From: Turicibacter sp. | GTDB taxonomy: Bacteria > Bacillota_I > Bacilli_A > MOL361 > Turicibacteraceae | Length of the DNA: 47,518 bases | Assembly: GCA_009780245.1 (NCBI GenBank) | Contig: WRAJ01000015.1 | Span: 1 to 47,518, forward strand | Direction: 5' to 3' | Shown here: one piece after another, positions 24,254-33,457 of the stretch | How positions within the stretch are numbered: the first letter of the stretch is position 1 | Layout: each line of letters opens with the position of its first letter | The notes under the pieces: generated by a model | The model's input: only the letters and a program-made list of their open reading frames with translations | What the model was told of the DNA's origin: nothing | The model's database searches: none | Position numbers and translations under genes: made by a program

Positions 24254-25747
24254 CTACTTCGGTAACAAACCGGCGATTAACGCCAGCGCACTATGCGCAA
24301 CAAATAAAATGCCAGTGATGATCAAGACTTGTAGCAACTGGCTTTCGAACGTCAGGGCGCCACGCAAATATTGCCCCAAGAAGTAGATGATTCCCAGCAC
24401 GAACGCGCCGTTTAGTATTTTTCGGATGCTCAATTTATATGCGACCCTTTTAGCCGCCAACACGTAATACCAACAGGTCAATAGCACGATATTAAATAGA
24501 ATCGCCAAGACAAGGCCCCAAATGTTCATACCAGAAATCAGCATTAATAGGGTCATCAAAGTAATTTTAATGAAGGAAGCAATTAAGCTCGCTCTCATCG
24601 CAAACTTTGCTTCTCCGATCGCTTGCAAAGTAGCCACCAAAGGCGCTTGCAAGTACAAAATCAAAAAGACGGGCGCCATCACTTTCAAAAATTCAGCGCC
24701 GGTACGCGAATTATAAAGCAACTCCATGATCTCATACGGGAAAATCATCACGATCACCAAATAAAAACCACTAGCGAAAAATGCCATCCGAAACGCCGTC
24801 GACAAGCGCCGATGAATAGTTGTAAAATCGAATTTTTTATACGCTTTGCTAATCGCCGGCACAATCGCTTGCGTCACAGCTGAAGAAACGAAGGAAGGCA
24901 TAAACAGGAGTGGAATCGCGAATCCGGCTACTGCACCATACATTTGTGTGGCAACCTCGTTGGCATAACCCATTCGAAACAGCATGCGCGCAACGATGAT
25001 GGGTTCTAGAAAGTGCGTGACAGTACCAATGAGTCGACTCCCCGTTGTGGGGATAGAAATGCCTAGTACATCCTTAAAATTCACAGGTGCTAACTTTGGT
25101 AACTTGAAATCGGACTTCGGGTAATTTTTCTTCTTAAAATTCAAAAACATAACGGTTAATAAGATCGCAGACACTAATTCCCCGCCAATTGATGCTAGCA
25201 TCAATCCCACTACCGCATAAGCAATGCCTTTCGGTAACAACCAAGTGATTAGCAGTAAACTTAATACCATGCGAACGATTTGCTCCGTCATCGTACTAAT
25301 CGCACCAGGCGTCATGTTTTCCTTGCCTTGGAAATACGATTTTAAAATAGCGGTGAATGAAACAACAAACAAAAGTGGCCCCACTAACATCAACGGCAAC
25401 GCAACGCGCTCGTCTTTTAATAAATAAGCTGAAATCGGGTGCGCAACAAAAAACATAATGATCGTAATCAGGGAACTTAGCGACAAGCTAATAAACAGCG
25501 AAACGGATAACACTTTCTTTTCTTTAATGTCTCCGCGTGAAATCAACGCCGGGATGGCAACGGGCAAGCCAATCGTTGCTAACGTCGCTAACAACATGAC
25601 CGTCGGGGAAATCAACATATAAACGCCAATCCCCTCTTCCGTGAGCGCCCTTGTAACGATGATCCGGTTCACCACACCTAGTAATTTGATTAAAAAACCG
25701 ACTACAATCATAATAAACGTCGCTTGTACCATTGTCTGTTTTTTCAT
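24254..25747 (-). CDS. spoVB: SpoVB-like MOP-superfamily lipid II/polysaccharide flippase
   Basis: About 497 residues with about 14 transmembrane helices, a MATE/MOP fold. The N-terminus FIMIVVGFLIKLLGVVNRIIV, then EEGIGVYMLISPTVMLL and GLPVAIPALIS, closely follows SpoVB/YtgP proteins, which flip lipid-linked peptidoglycan precursors for spore cortex synthesis. The yrzE-like gene downstream supports SpoVB rather than the vegetative paralogue MurJ/YtgP. Start: ATG at 25745-25747, with a modest GGTTGGTGAT site; an in-frame TTG at 25780 is less likely. Confidence 0.85.
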   Translation of the reverse strand: MKKQTMVQATFIMIVVGFLIKLLGVVNRIIVTRALTEEGIGVYMLISPTVMLLATLATIGLPVAIPALISRGDIKEKKVLSVSLFISLSLSSLITIIMFFVAHPISAYLLKDERVALPLMLVGPLLFVVSFTAILKSYFQGKENMTPGAISTMTEQIVRMVLSLLLITWLLPKGIAYAVVGLMLASIGGELVSAILLTVMFLNFKKKNYPKSDFKLPKLAPVNFKDVLGISIPTTGSRLIGTVTHFLEPIIVARMLFRMGYANEVATQMYGAVAGFAIPLLFMPSFVSSAVTQAIVPAISKAYKKFDFTTIHRRLSTAFRMAFFASGFYLVIVMIFPYEIMELLYNSRTGAEFLKVMAPVFLILYLQAPLVATLQAIGEAKFAMRASLIASFIKITLMTLLMLISGMNIWGLVLAILFNIVLLTCWYYVLAAKRVAYKLSIRKILNGAFVLGIIYFLGQYLRGALTFESQLLQVLIITGILFVAHSALALIAGLLPK

Positions 25748-26006
25748 TTTATCACCAACCCTAACTTCAAACTGTCCCAAGCCAACCTTACATATACAAC
25801 GATAGGCAATTACGAAAAGTAAATCATTACCCCTGATACCCCAGTTATTTCACAAATTTGGTGTGATTTACACCAGAGACTTTCGTTATTTCGTGGTAAA
25901 ACTAAAGAGTCGCACCAGACTGATCACCGAAAAGGCGACAACCCTCAATCCAAACTTAAGAGTGAATAAATAAACTGACGCTACCTTTCAATATATGCCC
26001 TCAAAC

Positions 26007-26040
26007 AAAAAAAAAGAAGCTTGAATTTCCAAGCATCTCT
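26007..26040 (-). terminator. Terminator of the opp operon
   Basis: GATGCTTG and CAAGCTTC pair imperfectly around 6 bases, followed by a long T-run on the minus strand. Confidence 0.8.
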
Positions 26041-26051
26041 TTAGGTAGCAT

Positions 26052-27023
26052 TTAAACCGTTCCTAATTTAAATTCACCGGCATAGTGACAAGCAACAAAG
26101 TGATCGCCACCCATGTCTTTTAATTCTGGTTCTTCAGCTAAACACTTGTCCGTTCTATGACGGCAACGCCCAGCAAAACGACAACCCTTCGGTGGATTGA
26201 TCGGACTTGGCACGTCCCCTTCAAGAAGGATGCGCTCTTTTTTCAAATCAAGCGTCGGTAAAGGAATCGCTGATAGTAACGCCTGTGAATACGGGTGAAG
26301 CGGATCATTGAACATCGTTTGATAATCAGCCAATTCAACGATTTTTCCTAAGTACATCACCGCAATGCGATCACTCACGTGCTTCACAACACTTAAATCG
26401 TGAGAGATAAACAAATAGGTCAATTCAAACTTTTCTTGCAAATCAGCCATTAAGTTTAAAATCTGCGCTTGAATCGAAACATCTAGTGCTGATACTGGTT
26501 CATCTTGAACGATAAACTTAGGCTTTAAAGCTAAGGCACGCGCAATCCCGATACGTTGACGGCGTCCACCATCAAGCTCATGCGGATAAGCATTTGCCAA
26601 TCGCGGTGCAAGTCCTACCGTGTCCATTAACTCTCTCACACGCGCTTCTCTTTTTGCTTTTGTTGAATAAGTTTTATTAACAATTAACGGTTCAGAAATA
26701 ATATCAGATACCGTTAAGCGTGGGTTTAAAGAAGCATAAGGATCTTGGAAGACAATTTGCATTTCTTTACGCATCGCACGCATTTCTTTTTTACTTAATT
26801 GGTTAATGTCTTTACCATCGTAGATGACTTCACCTTCGGTAGCATCGAGCAGTCTGATCAATAAACGACCTGTTGTTGATTTTCCACAACCCGATTCTCC
26901 TACTAATCCGAGTGTTTCACCTTTGTTAATATGAAAACTCACATCGTCAACAGCGTGAAGCAAACCTTTAGCGGTTTTGAAGTATTTCTTTAAATTTCTA
27001 ACTTCAACTAATTTTTCAGCCAT
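26052..27023 (-). CDS. oppF: Oligopeptide ABC transporter ATP-binding protein OppF
   Basis: 323 residues. Walker A GESGCGKST lies near 40, Walker B is IVQDEPVSALD, and the C-terminal Cys-rich segment (CRFAGRCRHRTDKC) is the oligopeptide/dipeptide transporter signature region. The ABC signature reads LDGGRRQR instead of LSGGQRQR, a variant also found in other OppF-like proteins. Last gene of oppBCDF and one base from oppD. It energises import together with OppD. Confidence 0.92.
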   Translation of the reverse strand: MAEKLVEVRNLKKYFKTAKGLLHAVDDVSFHINKGETLGLVGESGCGKSTTGRLLIRLLDATEGEVIYDGKDINQLSKKEMRAMRKEMQIVFQDPYASLNPRLTVSDIISEPLIVNKTYSTKAKREARVRELMDTVGLAPRLANAYPHELDGGRRQRIGIARALALKPKFIVQDEPVSALDVSIQAQILNLMADLQEKFELTYLFISHDLSVVKHVSDRIAVMYLGKIVELADYQTMFNDPLHPYSQALLSAIPLPTLDLKKERILLEGDVPSPINPPKGCRFAGRCRHRTDKCLAEEPELKDMGGDHFVACHYAGEFKLGTV

Positions 27024-27024
27024 A

Positions 27025-28005
27025 TTAGTTCAACCCTCCCGGTTCAAAATCCAAACATTTCACAAAATGTCCTGGTTTGATTTCAGTATTAGCCGGTACA
27101 ACGTTCGCACACTTCTCCGTTGCTTTCGGGCAACGCGGATGGAACGGACAGCCACTTGGAAGATTCGTTGGATCTGGCATTAAACCTTCGATTGGCTTTA
27201 AGCGCGTCTCGTCCGTATCAACCGATGGGATTGATCCAAACAACCCAATCGTATAAGGGTGCGACGGTGTTGTAAACAGATCTTGCTTGGCTGCATACTC
27301 AACCACACTCCCTGCATACATAATCGCAACTTTATCACAAACCTCAGCAACAATACCGAGGTCGTGCGTAATCATTAACATTGACGTTTCCAATTCATCT
27401 TTTAGTTTCTTCATTAAATCCAGAATCTGTGCTTGAATCGTTACATCAAGCGCCGTTGTTGGCTCATCGGCAATCAGCAAAGCTGGCTCACACGCCAGTG
27501 CCATCGCAATAACAACACGTTGCTTCATCCCACCACTGAACTGGTGCGGATAGTCCACGTAACGCTCACCTGGGATTCCTACCAGTTCAAGCATATCGTG
27601 CGTGTGTTTAATCGCTTCTTTTTTACTTACTTTACGGTGCAGCTGAATAACTTCAATGATCTGCTCCCCAACCGTTAATACCGGGTTCAAAGCTGTCATT
27701 GGATCTTGGAAGATCATTGAGATTTTATCTCCACGAATCTTTCGTAATTCAGCTGGTTTTTTCTTTAATAAATCTTCACCTTCAAAGAAGATTTCGCCAC
27801 CAGTGATTTTTCCTGGTGGTGTTTCAATTAAGTTCATAATCCCTAATGCAGTGGTTGTTTTCCCTGCACCCGTTTCTCCTACAAGACCAAGCGTTTCACC
27901 TTTAGCAATTTCGATGTTCATATCATTAACTGCTTTAACAATCCCATCTTCGCCTGAACTGTATTCGATCGATAAATTTTTAATTTCTAGTTCTTTTATA
28001 CTCAT
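27025..28005 (-). CDS. oppD: Oligopeptide ABC transporter ATP-binding protein OppD
   Basis: 326 residues. Walker [10 protein letters not shown] near 42, signature FSGGMKQR, Walker [13 protein letters not shown], and the C-terminal [14 protein letters not shown] region that in related proteins can bind an Fe-S cluster. The ATG follows AAGGAG. Partner of OppF beneath the OppBC channel. Confidence 0.93.
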   Translation of the reverse strand: MSIKELEIKNLSIEYSSGEDGIVKAVNDMNIEIAKGETLGLVGETGAGKTTTALGIMNLIETPPGKITGGEIFFEGEDLLKKKPAELRKIRGDKISMIFQDPMTALNPVLTVGEQIIEVIQLHRKVSKKEAIKHTHDMLELVGIPGERYVDYPHQFSGGMKQRVVIAMALACEPALLIADEPTTALDVTIQAQILDLMKKLKDELETSMLMITHDLGIVAEVCDKVAIMYAGSVVEYAAKQDLFTTPSHPYTIGLFGSIPSVDTDETRLKPIEGLMPDPTNLPSGCPFHPRCPKATEKCANVVPANTEIKPGHFVKCLDFEPGGLN

Positions 28006-28040
28006 CAGTCACAGTCTCCTTTTAGTTACCCTTAAAGCAA

Positions 28041-28934
28041 TTAATTCTTCAACTTTGGATCAAGCGCATCTCGCAAACCATCACCTAATAAGTTTAAGGC
28101 GAAAATGGTTGTCATAATGGCAATACCTGGGAACGTGGTCACGTGCCAATGGTCACGCAAATGTTGTCTACCCTCTGAAAGCATAGCGCCCCACTCTGGT
28201 GACGGTGGTTGAATCCCTAAACCGATAAAGCTTAACCCTGCTGCTGCTAAGATCGCACCTGCAACACCAAGCGTTGCCTGAACGATGATCTGTGCCATCG
28301 CATTCGGTAAAATGTGTTTGAAGATAATTCTCAAGTCGCTCGTTCCAACTGCTTTAGCAGCTTCAACGAACTCTTGGTCTCGCACTTGCATTACCGATGC
28401 ACGAATAACACGCGCCTCAACCGGTGTCGCACCAATACCAACGGCAATCATTACGTTTGTAATCCCTGGTCCTAAGGCAGCAACGATTGAAATCGCAAGT
28501 AAAATACCTGGTACTGCTAATAAAATATCCATGAAACGCATCACGCCGGTATCAAAGTGCCCACCGTAATAACCTGCGATCGCTCCGAGTAAACCTCCGA
28601 TAAGCGTTGCGATCCCAATTGAGATTAAACCAACTTGTAACGATACGCGAGCACCGTAAACAATTCTCGTAAAAATGTCTCTTCCTAAGTGATCGGTTCC
28701 AAACCAATGCGTGCTACACGGTCCTTGCAATCTGCTTCCTAACTGTTGATAATAATAACTAAACGGCGTGATCACTGGCGCAAAAGCCGCCATGAGAATC
28801 AATAGAATTAGAATAACCAATCCAGCCATTGCCATTTTATTTCTTTTGAGGCGTTGGAATACCATGCCCCACTGACTACGCTTTTTAACTTCTCTTTCAC
28901 TAATCGCATGTTCTACTGCTTTATTTTTCGTCAT
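28041..28934 (-). CDS. oppC: Oligopeptide ABC transporter permease OppC
   Basis: About 297 residues. A cytoplasmic N-terminus, one helix at about 32-52, then the five-helix permease core with the EAA motif (EFVEAAKAVGTSDLRIIFKHILPN), typical of OppC/DppC. Start: ATG at 28932-28934 with AAGGAGA 10 bases upstream; TTG two codons earlier is less likely. Second gene of the operon. Confidence 0.93.
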   Translation of the reverse strand: MTKNKAVEHAISEREVKKRSQWGMVFQRLKRNKMAMAGLVILILLILMAAFAPVITPFSYYYQQLGSRLQGPCSTHWFGTDHLGRDIFTRIVYGARVSLQVGLISIGIATLIGGLLGAIAGYYGGHFDTGVMRFMDILLAVPGILLAISIVAALGPGITNVMIAVGIGATPVEARVIRASVMQVRDQEFVEAAKAVGTSDLRIIFKHILPNAMAQIIVQATLGVAGAILAAAGLSFIGLGIQPPSPEWGAMLSEGRQHLRDHWHVTTFPGIAIMTTIFALNLLGDGLRDALDPKLKN

Positions 28935-28961
28935 CGTCAATCTTCTCCTTTCCCTTAGTTT

Positions 28962-29903
28962 TTATTTATACTGTGATTTGATTCGTGGATCTACAAACGC
29001 ATATAAAATATCCACCAATAAGTTAATCACACTAAACATCAAAGCGATAAATAAAACACCGCCTTGTACAACTGGGAAATCTCGGGCTGCGATTGAATCT
29101 ACCATTAAGCGACCAACACCTGGGATGTTGAAAATCGATTCCGTAATAACCGCACCACCTAACAAACTACCAAATGCCAAACCAACAACTGTGATGATTG
29201 GGATTAACGCATTTTTAAGGGCGTGTCTGTTAGTAATAACACGTTCTGTTTGACCTTTCGCACGAGCTGTTTTAATGTAATCCTGACGAATAACTTCCAA
29301 CATACTTGAACGTGTCATACGCGCAATAACCGCTGCCGAACCTGTTCCTAACGTAATGGCTGGCAAGACTAAATACCTGAAATTGTCACTTCCCCCGGGC
29401 AAACCACCTGAGGGCAGCCAGCCTAGATTAACCGCAAAGACAATGATCAATAGCATCCCTTGCCAAAAGTTTGGCATCGAAACACCTAGTAATGCGATAA
29501 ACATCGAGACATTATCGAAGATCGAATACTGTTTGGTTGCAGAGATAATACCAATTGGTACACCGATTGCAATCGACACAACAACCGCTGCTCCTGCTAA
29601 TTGCAGTGTCGCAGGGAAGCGATCTAGGATTTCTTCAGACACGTCGCGATTCGTTCTAATCGAGCGTCCGACATCCTGATTAATGACCAAGTTTCCTAAC
29701 CAACGTCCGTATTGAACAGGAAATGGATCATTTAGCCCCATATCATCGCGCAAAGCTTCGATGGCTTCGTACGATGCGTGCTCCCCTAATTGAATACGCG
29801 CTGGACACCCAGGCGTGAAGTGCATCATTGAGAAGATGATCAGCGATACACCCAGCATAACTGGTATTAACAATAACAGTCTTCTCAAAATAAACTTATG
29901 CAT
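28962..29903 (-). CDS. oppB: Oligopeptide ABC transporter permease OppB
   Basis: About 313 residues, six helices. The N-terminus HKFILRRLLLLIPVMLGVSL and the EAA motif around DYIKTARAKGQTERVIT are typical of OppB/DppB. Start: ATG at 29901-29903 behind AAGGGATGG; an in-frame start at 29951 lacks a site. First gene of the operon. No substrate-binding oppA gene lies in this operon or window, so the binding protein must be encoded elsewhere and specificity is open (peptide, nickel or other). Confidence 0.93.
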   Translation of the reverse strand: MHKFILRRLLLLIPVMLGVSLIIFSMMHFTPGCPARIQLGEHASYEAIEALRDDMGLNDPFPVQYGRWLGNLVINQDVGRSIRTNRDVSEEILDRFPATLQLAGAAVVVSIAIGVPIGIISATKQYSIFDNVSMFIALLGVSMPNFWQGMLLIIVFAVNLGWLPSGGLPGGSDNFRYLVLPAITLGTGSAAVIARMTRSSMLEVIRQDYIKTARAKGQTERVITNRHALKNALIPIITVVGLAFGSLLGGAVITESIFNIPGVGRLMVDSIAARDFPVVQGGVLFIALMFSVINLLVDILYAFVDPRIKSQYK

Positions 29904-30048
29904 ATTTATCCATCCCTTCAGGAATTGCTTCCTTCTGATATGAGTTTCCATTTATGATACATGTCCACGGAAACTTCTGATTTTAATAACATTTCAGCCC
30001 ATAATAAAAAAAGCACATGTGTGAACTGAATATTAAGTTATTCCGAAT

Positions 30049-30077
30049 ATTATAGCTGATGAAGTCAAAAGTTGCAA
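30049..30077 (-). promoter_or_regulatory. Promoter of oppBCDF
   Basis: Minus strand TTGCAA (30072-30077), 17 bases, TATAAT (30049-30054), about 145 bases before oppB. The long leader holds no recognised riboswitch. Confidence 0.65.
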
Positions 30078-30166
30078 GAAGAAAACGACAACTTTCGAAT
30101 AGAAAGCGGTCGGCAAATGCGGTAAGACTCGCAATCATCGCGGTTTCACCATCTTTCTAGCATTTA

Positions 30167-31201
30167 CTACAGATCAAAATACGCATATAAAAAATCCACA
30201 ATCCCCACATACTCCCCAGTATTATGGAAATTCAAGAACAAATCGGACCCCCAATTTACAATCCCATCCAGCACACCTTCCCGCTCCTGCCAAAAGCGAA
30301 AAACATCATTAAAATCACGCGCCACACCCTGATCAATCAACGCATCGTGAGAGACCACCCAGTCGATTTCACCAGTATCCATCAAAGCCTCCCGTGCATA
30401 AACGAGCGCATTAAAATACCCCGCATACCGATAATCCGCCTCCGGATGCAACGTACAGGCCATAAAAGCCACAAAATTCGTCTCATCCTCATGAGCCACT
30501 CCGCGCTGATGCGCACTTTCATGAGCCACAGTAAACAAACGTGCCACATCCGGAAGCTGTGCATTCACATTAGGCTCTCCTGTAAACATCCCGTAAACGC
30601 CCGCAATCCGCGCCCGCGACAAAACATCACTCGTCACCACCGTCTTATAAGATCCAAATTCACCGCCAAACCGTCCGTAGTGCTTTTCAATGGCTTCAAA
30701 ACCCGCTTCAACCTGACGTTGGTTCGCTAAAAATATGCCCGCTTCCGATTCTGAAACTTCTGCTCTTGTAACGTTAGCTAATTCGATTAACTGTAAGTAT
30801 AACGTTTTCAGGTCGCTAGTACTGAGGGGCTGCATCTCCAGTGCAAAATCAGTGGCGATGGAGGGGCGTTCATAATTAAGTCCCCACATGAGCATAAAGG
30901 CGCTATAGATAAAAACAAGACTCCCGGCACATTTTAAGACCCCGCGCCACCGTTCCTGTACCATGATTCGGCCTCCTGTGATCAACAACGACAGGAGCAG
31001 TACTTCAAAAAGCGATACGTGAAATAACCCAGAAAAACGACTCACACCCTGGATCATCCAGCGGTTGATCCCATCGGTATAAACACGCAAAAAGACCTCG
31101 GGATGACCCCGCGCCCACCAACGCACCACGCAAACAGTGACAAGCAAGGCTAAGCTCATCGTGTAAAAGCGGTATTTTGATTCCAATGCTTTCTTCCACA
31201 T
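30167..31201 (-). CDS. DUF3810 membrane protein with metalloprotease-like HExxH motif
   Basis: About 344 residues. Three hydrophobic segments occupy roughly residues 12-115, followed by a soluble domain with HESAHQRGVAHEDETNF near 226: an HExxH zinc motif and a downstream acidic residue, as in DUF3810 proteins. This suggests a membrane-tethered zinc peptidase, but no member is known to me with a defined substrate. Start: the second of two close Met codons (31199-31201) lies 8 bases behind AGGAGGT; the first (31207) is only 2-3 bases away. Divergent from recG with about 60 bases between starts. Confidence 0.8.
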   Translation of the reverse strand: MWKKALESKYRFYTMSLALLVTVCVVRWWARGHPEVFLRVYTDGINRWMIQGVSRFSGLFHVSLFEVLLLSLLITGGRIMVQERWRGVLKCAGSLVFIYSAFMLMWGLNYERPSIATDFALEMQPLSTSDLKTLYLQLIELANVTRAEVSESEAGIFLANQRQVEAGFEAIEKHYGRFGGEFGSYKTVVTSDVLSRARIAGVYGMFTGEPNVNAQLPDVARLFTVAHESAHQRGVAHEDETNFVAFMACTLHPEADYRYAGYFNALVYAREALMDTGEIDWVVSHDALIDQGVARDFNDVFRFWQEREGVLDGIVNWGSDLFLNFHNTGEYVGIVDFLYAYFDL

Positions 31202-31230
31202 TGTCATTGACCTCCTAGATGTGATAAAAT
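31201..31230 (+). promoter_or_regulatory. recG promoter
   Basis: TTGTCA (31201-31206), 18 bases, TAAAAT (31225-31230) with a TGA extension. It overlaps the start of the divergent DUF3810 gene. Confidence 0.5.
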
Positions 31231-31264
31231 GATGTCATACTTGAGTATGAAAGGAACTTTCAAC

Positions 31265-33316
31265 ATGTCACTGCACAAAATCTCCGTCCAATCGGTCAAA
31301 GGCGTCGGCCCTGCCCAGCTAGAAAAACTCAATGCACTCGGTATCCATACCGTGGGACAACTTTTTGAAAGCTTTCCCTCGCGCTATGAATCTTATGAAA
31401 TCGTTGATCTACACCAGGCTAAACACGAGGATAAAATCACCGTCGCTGGTCAGGTCGTCGTTCCTGCTACCAACAATTTCTATCGTCCAAAGCAGTCAAA
31501 AATGCAATTTTCGATTGCCGTCGGTGATGAGGTTGTCAAAGTGGTCATTTTTAACCGTGCTTTTCTGAAAAATAAAATCACCCTAGACGTGCCTGTTACC
31601 GTTACTGGAAAATGGGATTTCGGACGTAAAACCATCACAGCCACCACACTCAAACTCGGTATTCACGACGATAATGCTATTGTTCCCCATTATCGTTCAA
31701 ATAATGACATTAAAAGCAAGACGATTCAAAAAATCATTAAAACCGCTTATGAACAGTACGAACCTGATATCAACGATGATTTGCCACGACAAATATGCGA
31801 TAAATACCGCCTTGTTTCAGCGGCCGACGCGATCAAGTTTTCCCACTTTCCCGAGAACAACGAACAAGCCAAACAGGCCGCACGGCGTATCAAATACGAA
31901 GAATTGCTCAAATTCCAACTGAAACTCCAAGTGCTTAAAAAGAAAATCAAATACACGAAATCCGGCTTTGCAAAAAAAGCGGACGATGCACAGATTTACA
32001 CATTTCTTCAGAGCCTTTCGTTCGAACTAACCAGCGAGCAAAACCGTGTACTCGGCGAAATTACAACGGATTTAGAATCCGATGGGCGGATGAACCGCTT
32101 GTTGCAAGGTGACGTTGGGAGTGGGAAAACCGTCGTTGCTGCCATCGCGATGCTGTTTGTGATGACAGATGGCTACCAAGCAGCGATCATGGCCCCAACG
32201 GAAATCCTCGCTAAACAACACCTAGCTTCCCTAACGGCGATGTTTGAATGCTTACCCGAATATCGCATTGCATTTTTAAGTAGCAACGTGAAAGGCAAGA
32301 AGCGCCGTGAGATTTTGCAAGATTTGGCTGCTGGTAACATTCATCTGTTAGTCGGGACTCACTCATTGATACAGGATGACGTTGCATTTAGCCGGCTTGG
32401 GGTTGCTGTCGTAGACGAGCAACATCGCTTCGGTGTGGCGCAAAGGGGGAAACTGCGCCAAAAAGGTGACGTCATTGATATTCTAATGATGAGTGCGACA
32501 CCGATCCCCCGCACCTTAGCGATATCAGCTTTCGGCGACATGGATATCTCGTCCATTAAAGAGCTACCCGCGGGCCGAAAAAAGGTCCAAACCTATGTGA
32601 TCAGCGATGCAAATCTAGCCGACGCACAGACATTCATTAAAGAAACGGTCCTTGATAAAGGCCAGCAAGTTTATATCATCACCCCGCTCATTGAAGAATC
32701 TGAAATGCTGGAGGACGTTAGGAATGCGACTTTGGTATTCGAGTCATGGAAAGCGACTTTCAACGGTATTGCCACCGTTGGGCTGATGCACGGCCGGTTG
32801 GAAAAAGATGAAAAAGACGACATCATGCACGACTTCGTCCAGAATAAGATTCAGATTCTGATCTCAACCACGGTTATTGAAGTGGGGGTTAACGTGCCGA
32901 ATGCCAACCTTATTTTGATCTATGACGCTAATCGCTTCGGGTTATCACAACTTCATCAACTACGCGGTCGGGTTGGGCGTGGCAGTGAAGAGGCTTATTG
33001 CATCTTATTATCCAACGCAACAAACACAGAAGCAAAAGAGCGGCTCGGGGTGATCGCAGCCTCTACCGATGGCTTTGAAATCGCCGAAGCTGATCTCAAG
33101 TTACGCGGCTCTGGTGATTTCTTCGGCGCCAAGCAATCCGGTTTACCTGCGTTTAAAATGGCTCATCTCATTGAGGATTATAAAATCCTTGACGTCGCCC
33201 GCCAAGATGCCTACGATATCATGGCCAGCGACGAATTCGAGCACAACCCGGAATTCCTCCCCTTACGCGACTACATCGAACGTACGATTGCCAATGAAAA
33301 CCATCAATTTGATTAG
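31265..33316 (+). CDS. recG: ATP-dependent DNA helicase RecG
   Basis: About 683 residues (Bacillus RecG 682). N-terminal helix-hairpin-helix/OB wedge domain (VKGVGPAQLEKLNALGI, then about 60-150), then a superfamily 2 helicase core: Walker A GDVGSGKT near 282, Walker B DEQH near 384, MSATPIPRT, and motif VI QLRGRVGRG. RecG regresses stalled replication forks and branch-migrates Holliday junctions. Start: ATG at 31265 is 8-9 bases behind AAAGGA; the frame extends 12 codons upstream. Convergent with the permease operon, sharing a terminator. Confidence 0.97.
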   Translation: MSLHKISVQSVKGVGPAQLEKLNALGIHTVGQLFESFPSRYESYEIVDLHQAKHEDKITVAGQVVVPATNNFYRPKQSKMQFSIAVGDEVVKVVIFNRAFLKNKITLDVPVTVTGKWDFGRKTITATTLKLGIHDDNAIVPHYRSNNDIKSKTIQKIIKTAYEQYEPDINDDLPRQICDKYRLVSAADAIKFSHFPENNEQAKQAARRIKYEELLKFQLKLQVLKKKIKYTKSGFAKKADDAQIYTFLQSLSFELTSEQNRVLGEITTDLESDGRMNRLLQGDVGSGKTVVAAIAMLFVMTDGYQAAIMAPTEILAKQHLASLTAMFECLPEYRIAFLSSNVKGKKRREILQDLAAGNIHLLVGTHSLIQDDVAFSRLGVAVVDEQHRFGVAQRGKLRQKGDVIDILMMSATPIPRTLAISAFGDMDISSIKELPAGRKKVQTYVISDANLADAQTFIKETVLDKGQQVYIITPLIEESEMLEDVRNATLVFESWKATFNGIATVGLMHGRLEKDEKDDIMHDFVQNKIQILISTTVIEVGVNVPNANLILIYDANRFGLSQLHQLRGRVGRGSEEAYCILLSNATNTEAKERLGVIAASTDGFEIAEADLKLRGSGDFFGAKQSGLPAFKMAHLIEDYKILDVARQDAYDIMASDEFEHNPEFLPLRDYIERTIANENHQFD

Positions 33317-33406
33317 TCTATTTCTATCACCATCCCACCCGTCCCGTACATAATCCTTTTTTTTGCGAAAACTGTGATCTAGGGATAATCAAGATGCGCA
33401 ACACAT

Positions 33407-33453
33407 TTAAAAATGCCTTTCATTCACGATCACGATGAATGAAGGGCATTTTT
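33407..33453. terminator. Bidirectional terminator of recG and the permease operon
   Basis: A 17-bp stem with one mismatch (33409-33425 with 33437-33453; outer part AAAAATGCC/GGCATTTTT) around an 11-base loop. Confidence 0.9.
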
Positions 33454-33457
33454 AAAT

